From Athripsodes cinereus (lineage: Eukaryota; Arthropoda; Insecta; Trichoptera; Leptoceridae), in contig OX388325.1 of the NCBI GenBank assembly GCA_947579605.1, positions 6,753,572-6,817,571 on the forward strand: 64,000 nucleotides of DNA. Direction: 5' to 3'. The notes beneath the pieces were generated by a model. That model searched no databases, had not been told where the DNA came from, and was given only the letters and a program-made list of their open reading frames with translations. Within the stretch, counting starts at the first letter, position 1, and the number at the start of each line of letters is the position of its first letter. The translations under genes were made by a program, and so were the position numbers. This document shows, piece after piece, positions 42,373-53,759 of this stretch.

Positions 42373-43369
42373 AATGCGTATTATACTACGATTTTTTTAA
42401 TCTGGCGAACTATGTCATAAAATGTGCGAGCAAGAAGGATCAACTACCTGCTCCCGTCACACTCACATCTCTTATGGCAGGTAGTAGTAAGTTAGTAGTG
42501 ATGGGTTTATGTTCGATGTTACTAAATAAAACATATATAAAAAGGGTAAATATTTTTAAAAAAGGTATTAATTTTTTGAGGACGCTTTTTTAAAAGTATA
42601 AAAAAGATAGGTTTTAATTATAAAATGATATATGTCTTGTATGATGATTTTGGTTAGCTGGAAGATATTGCCTCTAGGCAATAAGCTCGCCAATTGCTCA
42701 TGATTGTTTTTTTTCTGATCAATAAAGTGTTCTTATTATTATTATTATGTCTACATAAATACGTCATATCATATTTATCCGCACATGTCATTTCAAACAA
42801 TATCCATATTTGAAATTCCCAGAAAAAACAAAAATAAGTTAATATAATGACATGAGCCATCGCTTACTCATGCTAAAAATTAATAAAACAATTTAAAGTT
42901 GATATGGGGGGGTGAGAGAGATGGTGAAAGAATGGTTTTGGTTGAGGATAAAATAAATTAAAATTATGCCAAAAATGCCAACGGCTGAGACTCTACTGGG
43001 CTACCCACAGCACTCCAGGAGTTAAAACAACAAAAAAATAAGATGGTCTCAATTAAATATAGAGTGAGGCTATATAAATAAGAGACGACAAGTTATTTGT
43101 AAATAAATGGACAAATGTGTAAAAGACAAATTTAGATTCAAATAAACATTTAATTAAAAATAAAAAAATTCTTACCACTATTACAAACACACGTTTAAAC
43201 AGCAACACAATACTACGACTTACTCACTACCCCGTATTGTCTGTGCACACGTAATTATCCCAATATAAAAAAAACACACTTGATTATTATTTCAATAAAA
43301 CGAAAACGTAGCACTTTTAAAATAATTAAATTTCACTTTGCGATGATTGTAATGGATCCCACGATGAGG
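42373..43369. other. AT-rich DNA, nothing recognised
   Basis: No exon, RNA gene or transposon terminus could be supported. Confidence 0.4.
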
Positions 43370-43860
43370 GCGCCTCTGGCATGAAAATGCCTAGAGGCAA
43401 ACAAGTTGAAGAAGGCGCCCCTTGGCGCAGTGCTGGGAGGGCGAAGTCCCACGTCCGAGGCTCCTGGAGGCAATTACCAGTCTACACAGGTGCATAGTTG
43501 GCTCGTCATGACTTCAGGAGGAGAATATCTCGACTCAACTGAAGCCCAATGACTAGAGACAGCCTTGGCTCTCTGAAGGTCAGATGATGAGTGATGGCAG
43601 GAGCGATCCTTATACCAAGGACGCCTGATTACGACTCGCTGATGATAACTGTTCACCACTGATGGCTGATGGAGACTAACTGATCTTTCAAGGACATTTC
43701 TCCGCTGTTCCTTGAGTGGTGTAGAGAGGGGTTGGTCATATACCCCTCCTACGCTGTGATGCATCTCTGTGCAGCGCCGTGATTGGCTAACTGCATACCA
43801 ATACACGCTCACCGCAAGTTCCATTGTATTGCGAGTACACCTGCACCCTTGTCTGCATTC
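43370..43860 (-). other. GC-rich island with a 116-codon ORF, unidentified
   Basis: Base composition is clearly higher in G+C than its surroundings. The minus strand is open from ATG at 43824 (MELAVSVYWYAVSQSRRCTE) to TGA-side stop at 43474 (ending TSQLCTCVDW). No domain, signal peptide or zinc motif is convincing. A CCAAT-type word (TAGCCAATCAC) lies in it. It could be an exon or promoter region, or a transposon internal piece. Confidence 0.3.
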
Positions 43861-45545
43861 CAGGAGTTATGTAGTAAATAATAAAATAAATATTTACAAA
43901 TAAATATTATGTTATGAAGCGTCCAACGCACTGATTTTAATTATTAATTAATTCACATATAAATTAATTTACGAGTAAGTGTCTCTTTCACTGATATCAT
44001 ATTTCTTGTGTCCTTTATCACCATTTATAATTATAGCGTCTTTTTCGCACAACACAAATTAACACGTCTTATATCTATTACATAGCAACACAATACAACC
44101 CTTTAGGTAGATAATTAAATATTCAAAATACGTATGTTACAATAAAACAATAATTCATACCTAAAGAGTCGTTTACAATAATTTCAAACATGTCACCGAT
44201 ATCGACACTCAATAGATCGAAGCGTAGGTATAAAAAATCCAACCAAGCTGATACTCAATAATAATAATAATACAAACGCATTCTATAATATTCATTTTAA
44301 AAACAATTAGCCGAAGTATGTACACAATGAATGCGCCTTAATACTTTGAGTTATTATTATTTTATTACCCCTGTTGCTATGTAGGTACAAATTTAAATAA
44401 ACAATGATATTTTTTTTATAGGTACGAAGATTAGTAAACAATTAAGAACAATATTAACGCAGGTACCTTTTAAGTACGACGATATTTTTAATGTTTGGAT
44501 TTTCAGAGTTCTCATGAACTGCATTGTTTTATATTGAAATCCCGTACAACTTTCTAAATAACAATTATAATTATTGATGATAACTTTTCGGCACAATAGC
44601 CAACTACTCCGGGCATATCAAAGTTATTATGCAAAATATAGCTAATCACATTAACATGTATGTTTTTAACATAAAAATCTTTTATTTTTAACATAAAAAA
44701 GAAAAATATGTTTTTCTTTTCCCACCCAATGTGTACCAACTGTGGCGGACTAGTAAAATCAGGTCAGAAATAGGATTAGAAATAGGATGTGACATTTACA
44801 TACATCGAGTAACACGAGAAATAAGTTCGATGTATCGATATGCGTAACACAAATTGTCACCTCTATGCAATCTAATTGGATTTATTTTTTTATTATTGGA
44901 GTTGCCAATTCATTTGGATCATAGTTTAGTATAGTATGTAGGCTTGATATTTTTTAAAGTGCCCTCTAGCACTGCTACGAACACAGTCACAGGTAATGTG
45001 TATTACACATGGATGTATGTAGGTAGGGGATGGAACGTTTATAGTAATTTGTATGAATGACAGCGAAGCCAAAAAGTGAGGAAGGGAAATCGACGGTGGC
45101 CATTTTGTATGAAACACTTTATTTAACATTTGTATGGGCAATGTATGGAGATTATTCACACAGTATCAGAAAACATTATATTTACTTCTTAAAATAATAA
45201 CAATGCCACATAACTTAATGTTTTCATATATTTGATGAAATAGGGAATAGGATGAGTTAATAAAATTGAGTAATTCATTTCAAAATCATTCAGTATTTAT
45301 TTTTAAACATTGTTTTCATATACATACAATATGGAGAGAATGAATGACAATTGAAGGAAAATATAAAAAAATGTGCAGAAATTATAGCTAGAAATAAAAA
45401 CAAATTTTGATAGTTTTATTGAATATATAAAAATAAACAGGAGAAACTGAGTGTTTTATAATAATAACAAAATGCATTGTAATTAACATACAACAAACTC
45501 AAAGCCCTCTGAAGAGCACTAACTTGTTGAGTGACTGGATGTATG
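43861..45545. other. AT-rich DNA, nothing recognised
   Basis: No supported gene. Short minus-strand frames at 44.4-45.2 kb lack any domain. Confidence 0.45.
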
Positions 45546-46683
45546 CTATGGTAGGTTGAAGACATGTTGCACAGGTGGATTGATGTACGAACTCACATCT
45601 ATCCTGCCAACTGTTGGTATTATATTGTCAACTGGAGGTATTGAATATTCAGCTACTGGCACCGAACTCTCAATTGCTGATGTTGTACTCTCAATCGCAG
45701 ACAATATTCTGCGATCTTTCTCTGAAACATAAAAAAATACCATATAAGTACTTGTATACACTGATCCACAATAGTAATCCACACTGAGCGACAATAATCA
45801 ACCACCATTTAAAATTAATTCTACACAATTCTAATCACAATGTACATAATATTATTTAGAATACCTTCACAAAACTCTTGAAAATATTGTGCTATGCAGG
45901 TTGTATTGTGAGTGTGGCAAGAGTTATTATTTTACACATGTATTATGTAATTAGAGATAAATAACTCCAAGATGACATGGTCCAGATTTGCAAGCACAGC
46001 TGCATGTTATTTCACAGCGTATCCATGATGATCAAGTGTGGCTTTATGTCATCTCTACACACTTTCTTTATCTCTAACCACAAGAGAAGCTATGTTATGG
46101 AGTAAAAATTAGATATATCTAAATGAATAATATAAAACATACTAACTTGCAAATGAGCGGGAAACTCAGGATATTTCGTAAGAATGACGTTTTTCTCCAA
46201 CCTCGCAGAAAAACGAGATGTTTTTGAACACAAAACACTATGTTTACTTGGTGTCAAATATTGGATAATGTCCAGTTTCTCCTTTCTGGATCCATTGGAA
46301 AACTACAAAAAATGATTTTGTTTATAAACATGCTATAATATCATTAACCTGATCAGATTTGTATGCATGAAACATTTCATTCTAACGGGTAAAAAAACCA
46401 AACATCAGATTGTAGGTTCTTTGTATTGTCAGATGACAGAATGGAAAACAAGTTACATGTGTACATATAGGAGAATAAGGACAGATAATTACATAGAACG
46501 TTTATAACATTATTATGATCATTTATAAGTATACGAATTATAATATAAACGACTTTAAAATCGCAATATATATTAAGATAAAAACTACAATACAAAACAA
46601 CTTACCGAAAATATGACAATCCTGTTTCCTGCGAAAGTTGGATTGGATTTATAACCACAACCATTTATAGCGCACATCACCAT
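45546..46683 (-). pseudogene. Decayed THAP zinc-finger gene, three exons
   Basis: Exon 1 (46683-46606) reads MVMCAINGCGYKSNPTFAGN and ends at GTAAG. Exon 2 (46302-46147) follows GTAG and ends at GTTAGT. A last exon (about 45719-45546) reads KDRRILSAIESTTSAIESSV and ends VFNLP. C-x4-C in exon 1, FPMDPERRNW in exon 2 (shifted frame), TPSKHSVLC and FPAHLQ define a THAP domain. However, FPMDPERR and TPSKHSV are in different frames, and the Cys-x2-His ending is broken (CSKT in the reading frame, with His only in a neighbouring frame). The zinc finger cannot form as written. Retained introns point to decay in place, not a retrocopy. Confidence 0.65.
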
Positions 46684-47689
46684 GTTAATCATAAGTCCTT
46701 TTCTTCTAGATATAAAAACAAAAACCGATATGAAAAATTCAACTGATGTTCAAAAACTTGATACATTTTTAAAACAACTAAACATACAAGGGTTGGTTCA
46801 CGGGAGCATAAATGTCAGTCGATGTCGAGTTACCTGAACGACCATGAAGTTGCAGTGAGTGGTGAATATAACCCCGGATAATCGTGAATAACTTAGAGCG
46901 TTTTTATGACCCAAATGTCATCGTAATGGCGCCATTATTTGTTACGTCTTGTTTTTATTATTATTTTATATTGCTTTTATAACTTTTAAAACTATTTTTG
47001 TTATTTTGAATTTACTTGTTGTTATAATTTCTTAAATTTGTCAACGTGTAAAAGACGTAAACTATAAATATAAGTATTTAAATAAATAAATATTTTTATT
47101 ATTATTTGACTGGCGCCTTTTTATAGTAGCATTCAAGTTCTTTTGTGTTTCTTTTAAATGATAAAAATATTTTTGTCTCTAACGGAGGAATAAATTATTT
47201 TAATAGGTATCTTTAAATTAACAGTTAAAGTAATAACTACTTGATTAGTTTATAACTAATTGCTTTATACTTTTTTTTAATTATGCCATTATCTAACTTT
47301 CTGAGCTTGTATACTTCACAAATACTTGTTACAAGTTTATATCCTAAATCTATCCAAACAAATTCACTGAATCAGCGTCAGAAAGTATACATGACAATTA
47401 CGCAGAAATCGAGTATATTTTCTGGGACTATATTTTGTTACACATTTTGAAAACATACAGTGCAAGAACACTATGAATGCGTACTGGCATTGTATAGGTA
47501 CTTTCAAAATATGCGTCGTCACTCGGTGACTGTCTGAACGCAGCCCAAATACGATGCACCGAACAAAATTTGTTTCATACAAAATGCCCGCCGTTCCCCT
47601 CCCCGCGCAGCTACAAAATATTTACCAAAGTGTCTGTCCATTACTCTATTTAGGTCCATGGTATTACAGAACACGTGATTGTATTAGAC
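46684..47689. other. No recognised gene
   Basis: A LINE-like tail (AAGTATTTAAATAAATAAAT near 47075) is visible. Otherwise AT-rich, with no exon signals. Confidence 0.4.
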
Positions 47690-47935
47690 TACTAGCTGGC
47701 CCGGCGAACTTCGTACCGCCTAAGAATCAATGAACGATTTCATACATACATCTTCTTCCCCTTGTCCTAGTTCGGTCGGGGGCCCATTGTCCCTAAGTAT
47801 CTAACTATATTAAAGAGATAACTGTCCACCGCTGCTTCCAGGACCTCTGGCCACTCCAAACCAAGCCTTTCAACACATGTTCGACACCTGCCCTATCTTC
47901 TGCCCTCTCCCACTGACTTTATGAATGATTAATAT
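47690..47935 (-). repeat. ACTAGCTGGCCCGG start plus inverted ORF fragment
   Basis: ACTAGCTGGCCCGGCGAACT (47691) is followed by the inverse of the 18605-18797 fragment (CTTCTTCCCCTTGTCCTAG, then CTTCCAGGACCTCTGGCCAC). The far end of the repeat may be 49820-49925, so the DNA between could be insertions. Confidence 0.6.
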
Positions 47936-48009
47936 TATTAATCTCTTTACAAACTCCCGTAATTGTCAAAGTGTGTCATCGAAGGTATAGTGTAAAAAAA
48001 TATAATTCA

Positions 48010-48372
48010 TTTGGAACTTTCGCAGTTTAGCGGCCCCACCCGTTGTCGAGTACTTTTTTCCATAGAAAAAGTAATATTTTCGAAACTTGAGGAAATTGTT
48101 GCCATGTGGTGAATTATTTTTTGGTCACCAAATTTTTGGAAATTTCTTTTATAGGAAAAAAAATTTGCAACTATGAAACTTGAGCGGCCCCACCCGTTGT
48201 CAAGTAATATGTACGGAATTTTAGGAAATTAATTTTCGAAGTGGATTTTTTTGCCGGCAAATTAAAATAATTATATATGGCAACAATTTCCTCAAGTTTC
48301 AAAAATATTACCTTTTCTATGGAAAAAAAGTACTCGACAACGGGTGGGGCCGCTAAACTGCGAAAGTTACAT
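48010..48372. mobile_element. Three-part fold-back element
   Basis: The left arm AACTTTCGCAGTTTAGCGGC...CCCGTTGTCGAGTAC is inverted at the right arm, with about 100 bp pairing. A third, direct partial copy (TTGAGCGGCCCCACCCGTTG) sits in the middle at 48180-48215. Confidence 0.8.
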
Positions 48373-48492
48373 TAATTTTTTTTTACATAGACAATTCACA
48401 CACATCGAGCTAGTCCCAAACTTAGATGAATCTTGATTATGGGTAATAACGCGACGATACACACATATACAATGCACTATATACATATATAT

Positions 48493-48609
48493 GTAACACC
48501 CAGACCCAGGACAATTTGAAAAAGGTCATTCTTCACTTTGCCCTGTCCGGGAATCGAACCCGGGACCTCGTGACTCAAAGGAAAGAGCTCCGCGCCACAC
48601 CGGCCGACA
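48493..48609 (-). repeat. tRNA-derived SINE, family 2
   Basis: Read on the minus strand: GTCGGCCGGTGTGGCGCGGA (A-box side), then CCCGGGTTCGATTCCCGG (perfect T-arm with B-box), then a tail ending GTCTGGGTGTTA. A decayed copy is at 55051-55181. Confidence 0.75.
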
Positions 48610-49157
48610 TGAACAATTTATGTTGAACAATTATACTTAACTGAGATTTGTTTATAAATTATCTGCAGTACGTAATATAATTATGTAGGTACTATTTTTT
48701 TTTTCAGGTAGATTTTACCTATTCATTTAAAATTTATAAAAATTCTTTCCATGTTTTTTAAAAATTGAAATATCAGAACTACAGATGTTAATTTGTATGG
48801 ATAACGTTTTTAATTTGAGAATGTATAGAAAAATTATCATATAAATAGTCCAATCTATAAAAAAACTTCATTGTTGATTTTGTATAATTCTCCATATTAC
48901 ATTTTTAGTTGAAATTAAAAATGTATGGAGTAAATAATTTTCTTCGTAATTTTTCTTCTCTGTCTGCAAATTTCACTACACAATCTTGCATCAGAACTAC
49001 CTACATGAACACATTCTTATTTTCATCTTTAATAGCACAATTTTTGGTTCAATAATAATTTTCCATCAGCAAAAATAAAATACAATTTCAAATATAATCT
49101 GTGCACGTCCACATTTATGTGACAGATCTATCGATACATAAAAATATTAGTCGAATA

Positions 49158-49577
49158 AGTCGGTAGTTACATGGCAATAGGTTGTATCTCGCATTTTTTG
49201 CGTTTTCAAGTTTGTTCCATAAAATGCTCAAAATAGTGTAATATTTGATGTGGCAAAAAGATATGTCTCTTTATAGTCAGAATAAAGAGAGAAAAGACGT
49301 AACTTATTGACATGTAGAAAGATTGTTTTCATCAACATGGCAAAAAAATTCAAATATTTTTAAACTGCAATAAATTATTTAGTGAATGTTACATACATCT
49401 TGTAGAAGAAATTATTAAGAGAATGTTACATCTATCTTGTAGAAATAATAATAACCTTCATTTTGATATATAATGCTCGAAATTTGGCTGAAATATCTCT
49501 TTTGAAAACTTTGTTTTTGCTCTCCTGTAAAATTATGTTTTAGTGAGATACAACCTATTGCCATGTAACTACCGAAT
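49158..49577. mobile_element. MITE, 420 bp, TA target duplication
   Basis: The TIRs are AGTCGGTAGTTACATGGCAA (continuing TAGGTTGTATCTC) and the inverse GAGATACAACCTATTGCCAT then GTAACTACCGAAT. TA is present on both sides (49156-49157, 49578-49579), as for Tc1/mariner elements. An internal tandem pair around ACATCTTGTAGAA is visible. Confidence 0.8.
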
Positions 49578-49819
49578 TATAGTAAACAAATATTAGTACA
49601 CATTTCGTTCATATTAGTTATAGTAATTTGGTTCTTAATATAGCAGAACCTATGGATTATTTTAGCACAATGCAACAGGCGACGTGGGGGCGCTAATAGC
49701 GTATGGACTCTCCATATTGTTTTTATTTTTGAAATTAAAAATGTATGGCGTAAATAGTTTTCTTCATATTTTTTCTTCCCGTGAATTTGTAAGATGTTTT
49801 AATAGCCTATAGTTTATTC

Positions 49820-49925
49820 CGGGCGGAGAAGAATCCAACAAATCAAAGATCATTCAAATCGGTACAGCCATTCTTGAGTTATAAGTGTTGTAACACACAC
49901 GTCTTCCTTTTATATATTAGATTAG
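49820..49925 (+). repeat. Terminal part of an ACTAGCTGRCCCG-type repeat
   Basis: CCGGGCGGAGAAGAATCC, AATCGGTACAGCCATTCTTG and AGTTATAAGTGTTGTAAC end TTTTATATATTAGATTA, the usual 3' end of this class of repeat. Confidence 0.55.
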
Positions 49926-50387
49926 TAACCGAGTAGCATCACTGTGATTGGCTGGTGCATTGTGTGGTGTGTGTAGCATAATCATTACTGAAGGATGTGT
50001 GAGTTATCATTTACCTTTGAGTGGGGCACTCTTAAATAAATTCTACTATAGTAATAACAGTACCTACATAAACAATTTTATTATTTGATAACCTATATTG
50101 CCAGAGACTATAATACTCAAAATTGAATACATACGTACTCGTAGATAGCGAAATATTCCGAGAATAGACAAGCATACTTTTATCGGTTTTCCCCGTTCCC
50201 CGTGTCAACACTTAATGATATCCAAATGTTTATTTAAACAAGAGTATTTTGTTTGTTTATAAATTATATGTAGGGTGAATAATATTATTAAACTTTATTA
50301 TTATTTTCTTGATACGAGACACCCTAACGTGTTGAAGCCATAGCATAGACCATAATAATAATTAAGACAATTTATATTTGGCGACGT

Positions 50388-50690
50388 TTAATGATCCGTG
50401 ACCATCTCAAGGGCGCCATGGCTTCTCATGAAAAGCAGTTTTTTCAGCTTACTCCTGAACGTTGCAGTGGGTTGGTTCTGTCTTAAATCCGCTGGTAATC
50501 GGTTCCAGGCAGTTGGCCCCGCAACGCTAAAGCTCCTCTCTGCGAATTTGGAAGTGTTTGCCCTGTTGGGTTCTACAAGCTTGTTGACAGCGGTGGAAGC
50601 TGATCGCAGTGGTCGCCTCAGAGTTTCGTCGAGGGGACAGAGTTCAGCGAGGCATAGAGGTGCTGTGCCATTCAAGGCTTTGTGGTTTTA
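50388..50690 (-). pseudogene. CR1-like LINE RT C-terminus, 95 codons open
   Basis: The minus frame reads CPLDETLRRPLRSASTAVNK, then LVEPNRANTSKFAERSFSVA and GPTAWNRLPADLRQ-x-FRSKLKKLLF. RSFSVAGPTAWN-LP is the standard CR1-like C-terminal signature. It is the best preserved of four copies and is 5' truncated. Confidence 0.8.
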
Positions 50691-50699
50691 CATTATCTT

Positions 50700-50945
50700 A
50701 ATTTTTTGTTTGCACAGAGAGGACACTTTGCATATTTATTGGTCTGCTGGCTACTCCACTTGTGCGATATGCCGGGATGGTATGGAAAAATGAAGACATT
50801 TTACATCTTAAATTCAGCCAAGAGGTTTACCCGACCCGTTCTGAATATCTTTATTTTTTGTTGGCTCGAGAGGTCACTTTGCATATTTATTAAATGCAGC
50901 TGGTCTGCTGGCTACTCCATTTGTGTGATATGCTGTGATGGTATA
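50700..50945 (+). repeat. Interspersed repeat, two partial copies in tandem
   Basis: TTTTTTGTTTGCACAGAGAG...GATGGTATGG and CTTTATTTTTTGTTGGCTCG...GATGGTATAC are two consecutive copies of the family at 27150-27290. Confidence 0.65.
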
Positions 50946-50951
50946 CAATAA

Positions 50952-51607
50952 TAAGGTGACCAACTATTTTTTGTTCAAAAAGAGTACACTTTGCAAGTAT
51001 TTTATAAGTAAAAAAAAAGAAAAAACGATAAAAACTTTATTTTCTTTTAAAAACATATTTTTCTTCGGAGTGGATTTTTTTGCTAAATGAGGATGTTCGA
51101 CTAATAATGTAGCCACATCCGAAAAACTTTCATTTTGCATATTAAATTTGACTGTTAAGACGACAAATTCGAGTTCGTCGGTAGCCTGGAGGTAGAGTCT
51201 CGGCCTTGTGAACAAGGGGTCCGGGGTTCGATCCCAGGTGCCGGCAAACTTCCCTTTCACGACACAAGCTTTTAGCTTAATGTGAAAGGTGTATAAGGTT
51301 GTATCTGGGTTTATAACAAAACCCAGATATATCTTTTTTTTTTTTAAAAAAAAAAGATAATGTTTTTACAGAAAGTTGCGACTTCTCACTGCTCCAATAA
51401 TCATTCCCTAGTGAAAATACCCTTTCAACAGCAGCATTAGTGCCTGGACAACATAAGGAAATTTCTATTAAAACTTTTAAATTTTCATTTGGGATATGTT
51501 CTACTCTAAAATTATACAAATGAGTACCTACTTTCAGAGTACAGAAAGAGTACGTTTTGCGAAAAAAGAGTACAAAACTCAGTAAATGAGTACAGTCGGT
51601 CACCTTA
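50952..51607 (-). pseudogene. hAT transposase dimerisation domain, split by a SINE
   Basis: The inverted ends TAAGGTGACC and GGTCACCTTA bound the unit. On the minus strand, IEISLCCPGTNAAVERVFSL and GNDYWSSEKSQLSVKTL (51480-51360) is the hAT C-terminal dimerisation motif; its continuation LTVKFNMQNESFSDVATLL is at 51160-51090. SINE 51171-51345 sits between the halves. Upstream transposase domains are missing. The sequence resembles ZBED5-like hAT proteins. Confidence 0.75.
51171..51345 (+). repeat. tRNA-derived SINE, family 1, intact
   Basis: The head GAGTTCGTCGGTAGCCTGGA has the A-box, GGGGTTCGATCCCAGG is the B-box/T-arm, then CACGACACAAGCTTTTAGC and a tail CCCAGATATATC plus a T/A run. It is inserted in the hAT transposase reading frame. 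Confidence 0.85.
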
Positions 51608-52023
51608 CTTATATTCGAGAAATCGTCAATTTTGTAATTTTGCTAAATTTATACTATGTTTTAAAAACACAACAAAAAGTGAAATATACTATAATAATCA
51701 GAGATGTGACGTATTTCAAATAAAAGTATTTAAAATACAAATACAAAATACGTATTTGTATTTTGTATTTCAAATACCTTTTTGTAAAAAGTATTTTGTA
51801 TTTTATTTGAAATACTTTTTTTGAGTATTTTGTATTTTACACAAAATACTTTTACAAAATACCTTTTTATTCTTTGAAACAAAATTCTGCCATTAATTGA
51901 TATGCGCGTACGCAAGCTTTTTTTGCCAATTTGTTGAATTACAAATACAAGTTTCCATTAGAGTACTCCATGTTTGAGATATACACACATAATAATGATG
52001 ATTGAACAAATTATACATGACGC

Positions 52024-52300
52024 CGTTTAATGTTTCATGGCCATCTCAAGGGCGCTGTGATTTCTCCTGAATGGTAGCATTTTCAATTTTGTCTGGAGGC
52101 AATCTGTTCCAGGCAGATGACGCCGCGACTCTGTTTCTTCTTTCTGCAAATTTAGAGGTATTTGCCCTTTTGAGTTCAACGAGTTTAAGAAGATGATCAC
52201 AGCCTTCGCCACACATTTTCGTCAGCGGAACAGCTCAGTGGGTGGTGTGCTGCCTTGTGGACAGTGAGACACAGTTTAAACACCACTATCTCTAGGACTC
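52024..52300 (-). pseudogene. CR1-like LINE RT C-terminus, degraded
   Basis: The minus strand shows FAERRNRVAASSAWNRLPP-like sequence and KLKMLPFRRNHSALEMA, a diverged version of 50388-50690. Confidence 0.6.
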
Positions 52301-52409
52301 ACAGTTGTCCATACGATTTCAGATTTGGATTATCCATTCTGATTTATTTTGCAGCCCAAGTCAGGAATTCTCTTACCTGCTTGATGATACTCAATCCATT
52401 TATGACAAA

Positions 52410-52600
52410 TTTCGGCTTATCTCTTCTAACAACGGTACATTTTGTCATGACTTAATTAATTTTTTTTTCTATTTTGACAGTTCTTCCTAAGGCTCATCCT
52501 CATTGTCTGCAAGCAATGATATATCGAATCATGTCAACCCTTTCTCCATTTATGTATACTCTTGTCCAGTTTTTCATTCATCAATGGTATTCATCAATTG
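52410..52600 (-). pseudogene. Antisense LINE RT piece inside hAT element 1
   Basis: Reverse-strand NWTRVYINGERVDMIRY-like sequence, then LLADNEDELRK-type codons with deletions. It continues at 54548-54665, where the same stretch (KEIKNWTKVYISGERVDMIR) appears, so part of the captured LINE is duplicated or split. Confidence 0.5.
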
Positions 52601-52618
52601 TCTGCAAGCAATGCTATA

Positions 52619-52752
52619 TCTAATTTATTTATTCATTCTTTACTGTACATTGATAGAAAACAATTACATAAAAGGTATACATTCAAATTAAATACAATCA
52701 ATATACAGAGGGCGAGTTTATCGCAAAGCCGCGATCTCTTCCAACTAACCCA
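52619..52752 (-). repeat. LINE 3' tail (antisense)
   Basis: TTTATTCATTCTTTACTGTA and TACAGAGGGCGAGTTTATCG then TCTTCCAACTAACCC match 28612-28760. Confidence 0.7.
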
Positions 52753-52812
52753 AAAGTATTAACTTAAAAAGAAAAAAAAACATATGATAAAAATAAAATC
52801 AATGATCTAAAG

Positions 52813-53152
52813 CAGTGTTTCCCAACTGGTGGTTCGCGAACCCCTGGGGGTTCGCTATGTCTACAAAGGGGGTTCGCGAAAATAATAGCGTAATGGCGGG
52901 ATTTTAAATTGCCCAAGAAAAATAAAAGGAAAAAAAAAACAAAAACACAAAAAAAAAAAAAAAAAGCACACCAAATACAATGCAGATTGCACGCTGTTGT
53001 ATCGAACGTATGCATACTGCCTATATCTTATGCAGCATATAAAGAAAATTTTATTGTTTTTTTGCCTATCATTAACGACTACATAGGGGGTTCGCCAAAT
53101 TCTGTTGGATATTACTTTTGGTTCGCGATGACAAGAAGTTTGGGAAACACTG
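52813..53152. mobile_element. hAT MITE, 340 bp, perfect target duplication
   Basis: CAGTGTTTCCCAACTGGTGG and TTTGGGAAACACTG are the TIRs. ATCTAAAG is duplicated (52805-52812, 53153-53160). GGTTCGCGAA words repeat inside. It is nested in hAT element 1. Confidence 0.93.
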
Positions 53153-53224
53153 ATCTAAAGGATTTTGGAAATAAAAGAGAAAAAAAAAATACATTCACAA
53201 AGTGAACATATATACAAAACATAC

Positions 53225-53758
53225 ATACATACACACATATATATAAAAAGGGAGGTAGCTGGTACCGACACTTATGTATGCAAGCGAAACTTGGACGTGG
53301 TTGAAAAAGGATGAGAGTGGAATAAATGCTGTGGAGATGCGTTCACTGAGAAGAATGGTTGGTAAAACGTTGCGAGATAGAGTGAAGAATGAGGATATCA
53401 GGAGAATGAGCGGATGTGTGAGGAGTGTTGTGGACAGAATGCGTGTAAACAAGTTGAGATGGTTTGGACATGTTGAGCGAATGCAAGATGAAAGGATGAC
53501 GAAGAGGATGTATTTATCTGAAAGAAGGGGTGTGAGGAAGCGCGGACGTCCAAGAACCACGTGGCTTGATCACGTGGACCAAATTCTTAAGGACGGACGC
53601 GTGCTGAGTAAGAGAAATCGGCGTGCATGTATGAGAAACTGGATGAATGTAGAGGAAGCGAAAGAAGTATGTAAGGATAGATCTATATGGCGTTCCGTTC
53701 TCTCTGCCTACCCCTCCTGGGACATGGCGTGAGGGTATAGTATAGTATAGTATAGTAT
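53225..53758 (+). pseudogene. LINE (RTE-like) RT C-terminal domain, best copy
   Basis: A 152-codon frame begins LMYASETWTWLKKDESGINA, continues EMRSLRRMVGKTLRDRVKNE and RWFGHVERMQDERMTKRMYL, then GRPRTTWLDHVDQILKDGRV and ends SAYPSWDMA; a (TATAG)n tail follows. This region lies after the RT catalytic core in insect LINEs. The 5' part of the element is missing. Relics at 2045-2870, 14790-15184 and 24365-24890 belong to this family. Confidence 0.85.
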
Positions 53759-53759
53759 T

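Noticed and set aside
44926..45159. 77-codon minus ORF
   Set aside because: No domain; part (CATACAAAATGGCC-type words) recurs near 47575, so it is probably repeat-derived.
50398..50793. 131-codon plus-strand ORF
   Set aside because: It is the opposite strand of the CR1-like C-terminus at 50388-50690, which has clear family signatures.
51171..51250. A tRNA gene
   Set aside because: A and B boxes are present, but the acceptor stem does not pair and several copies share a non-tRNA body and A-rich tail, so it is a SINE.
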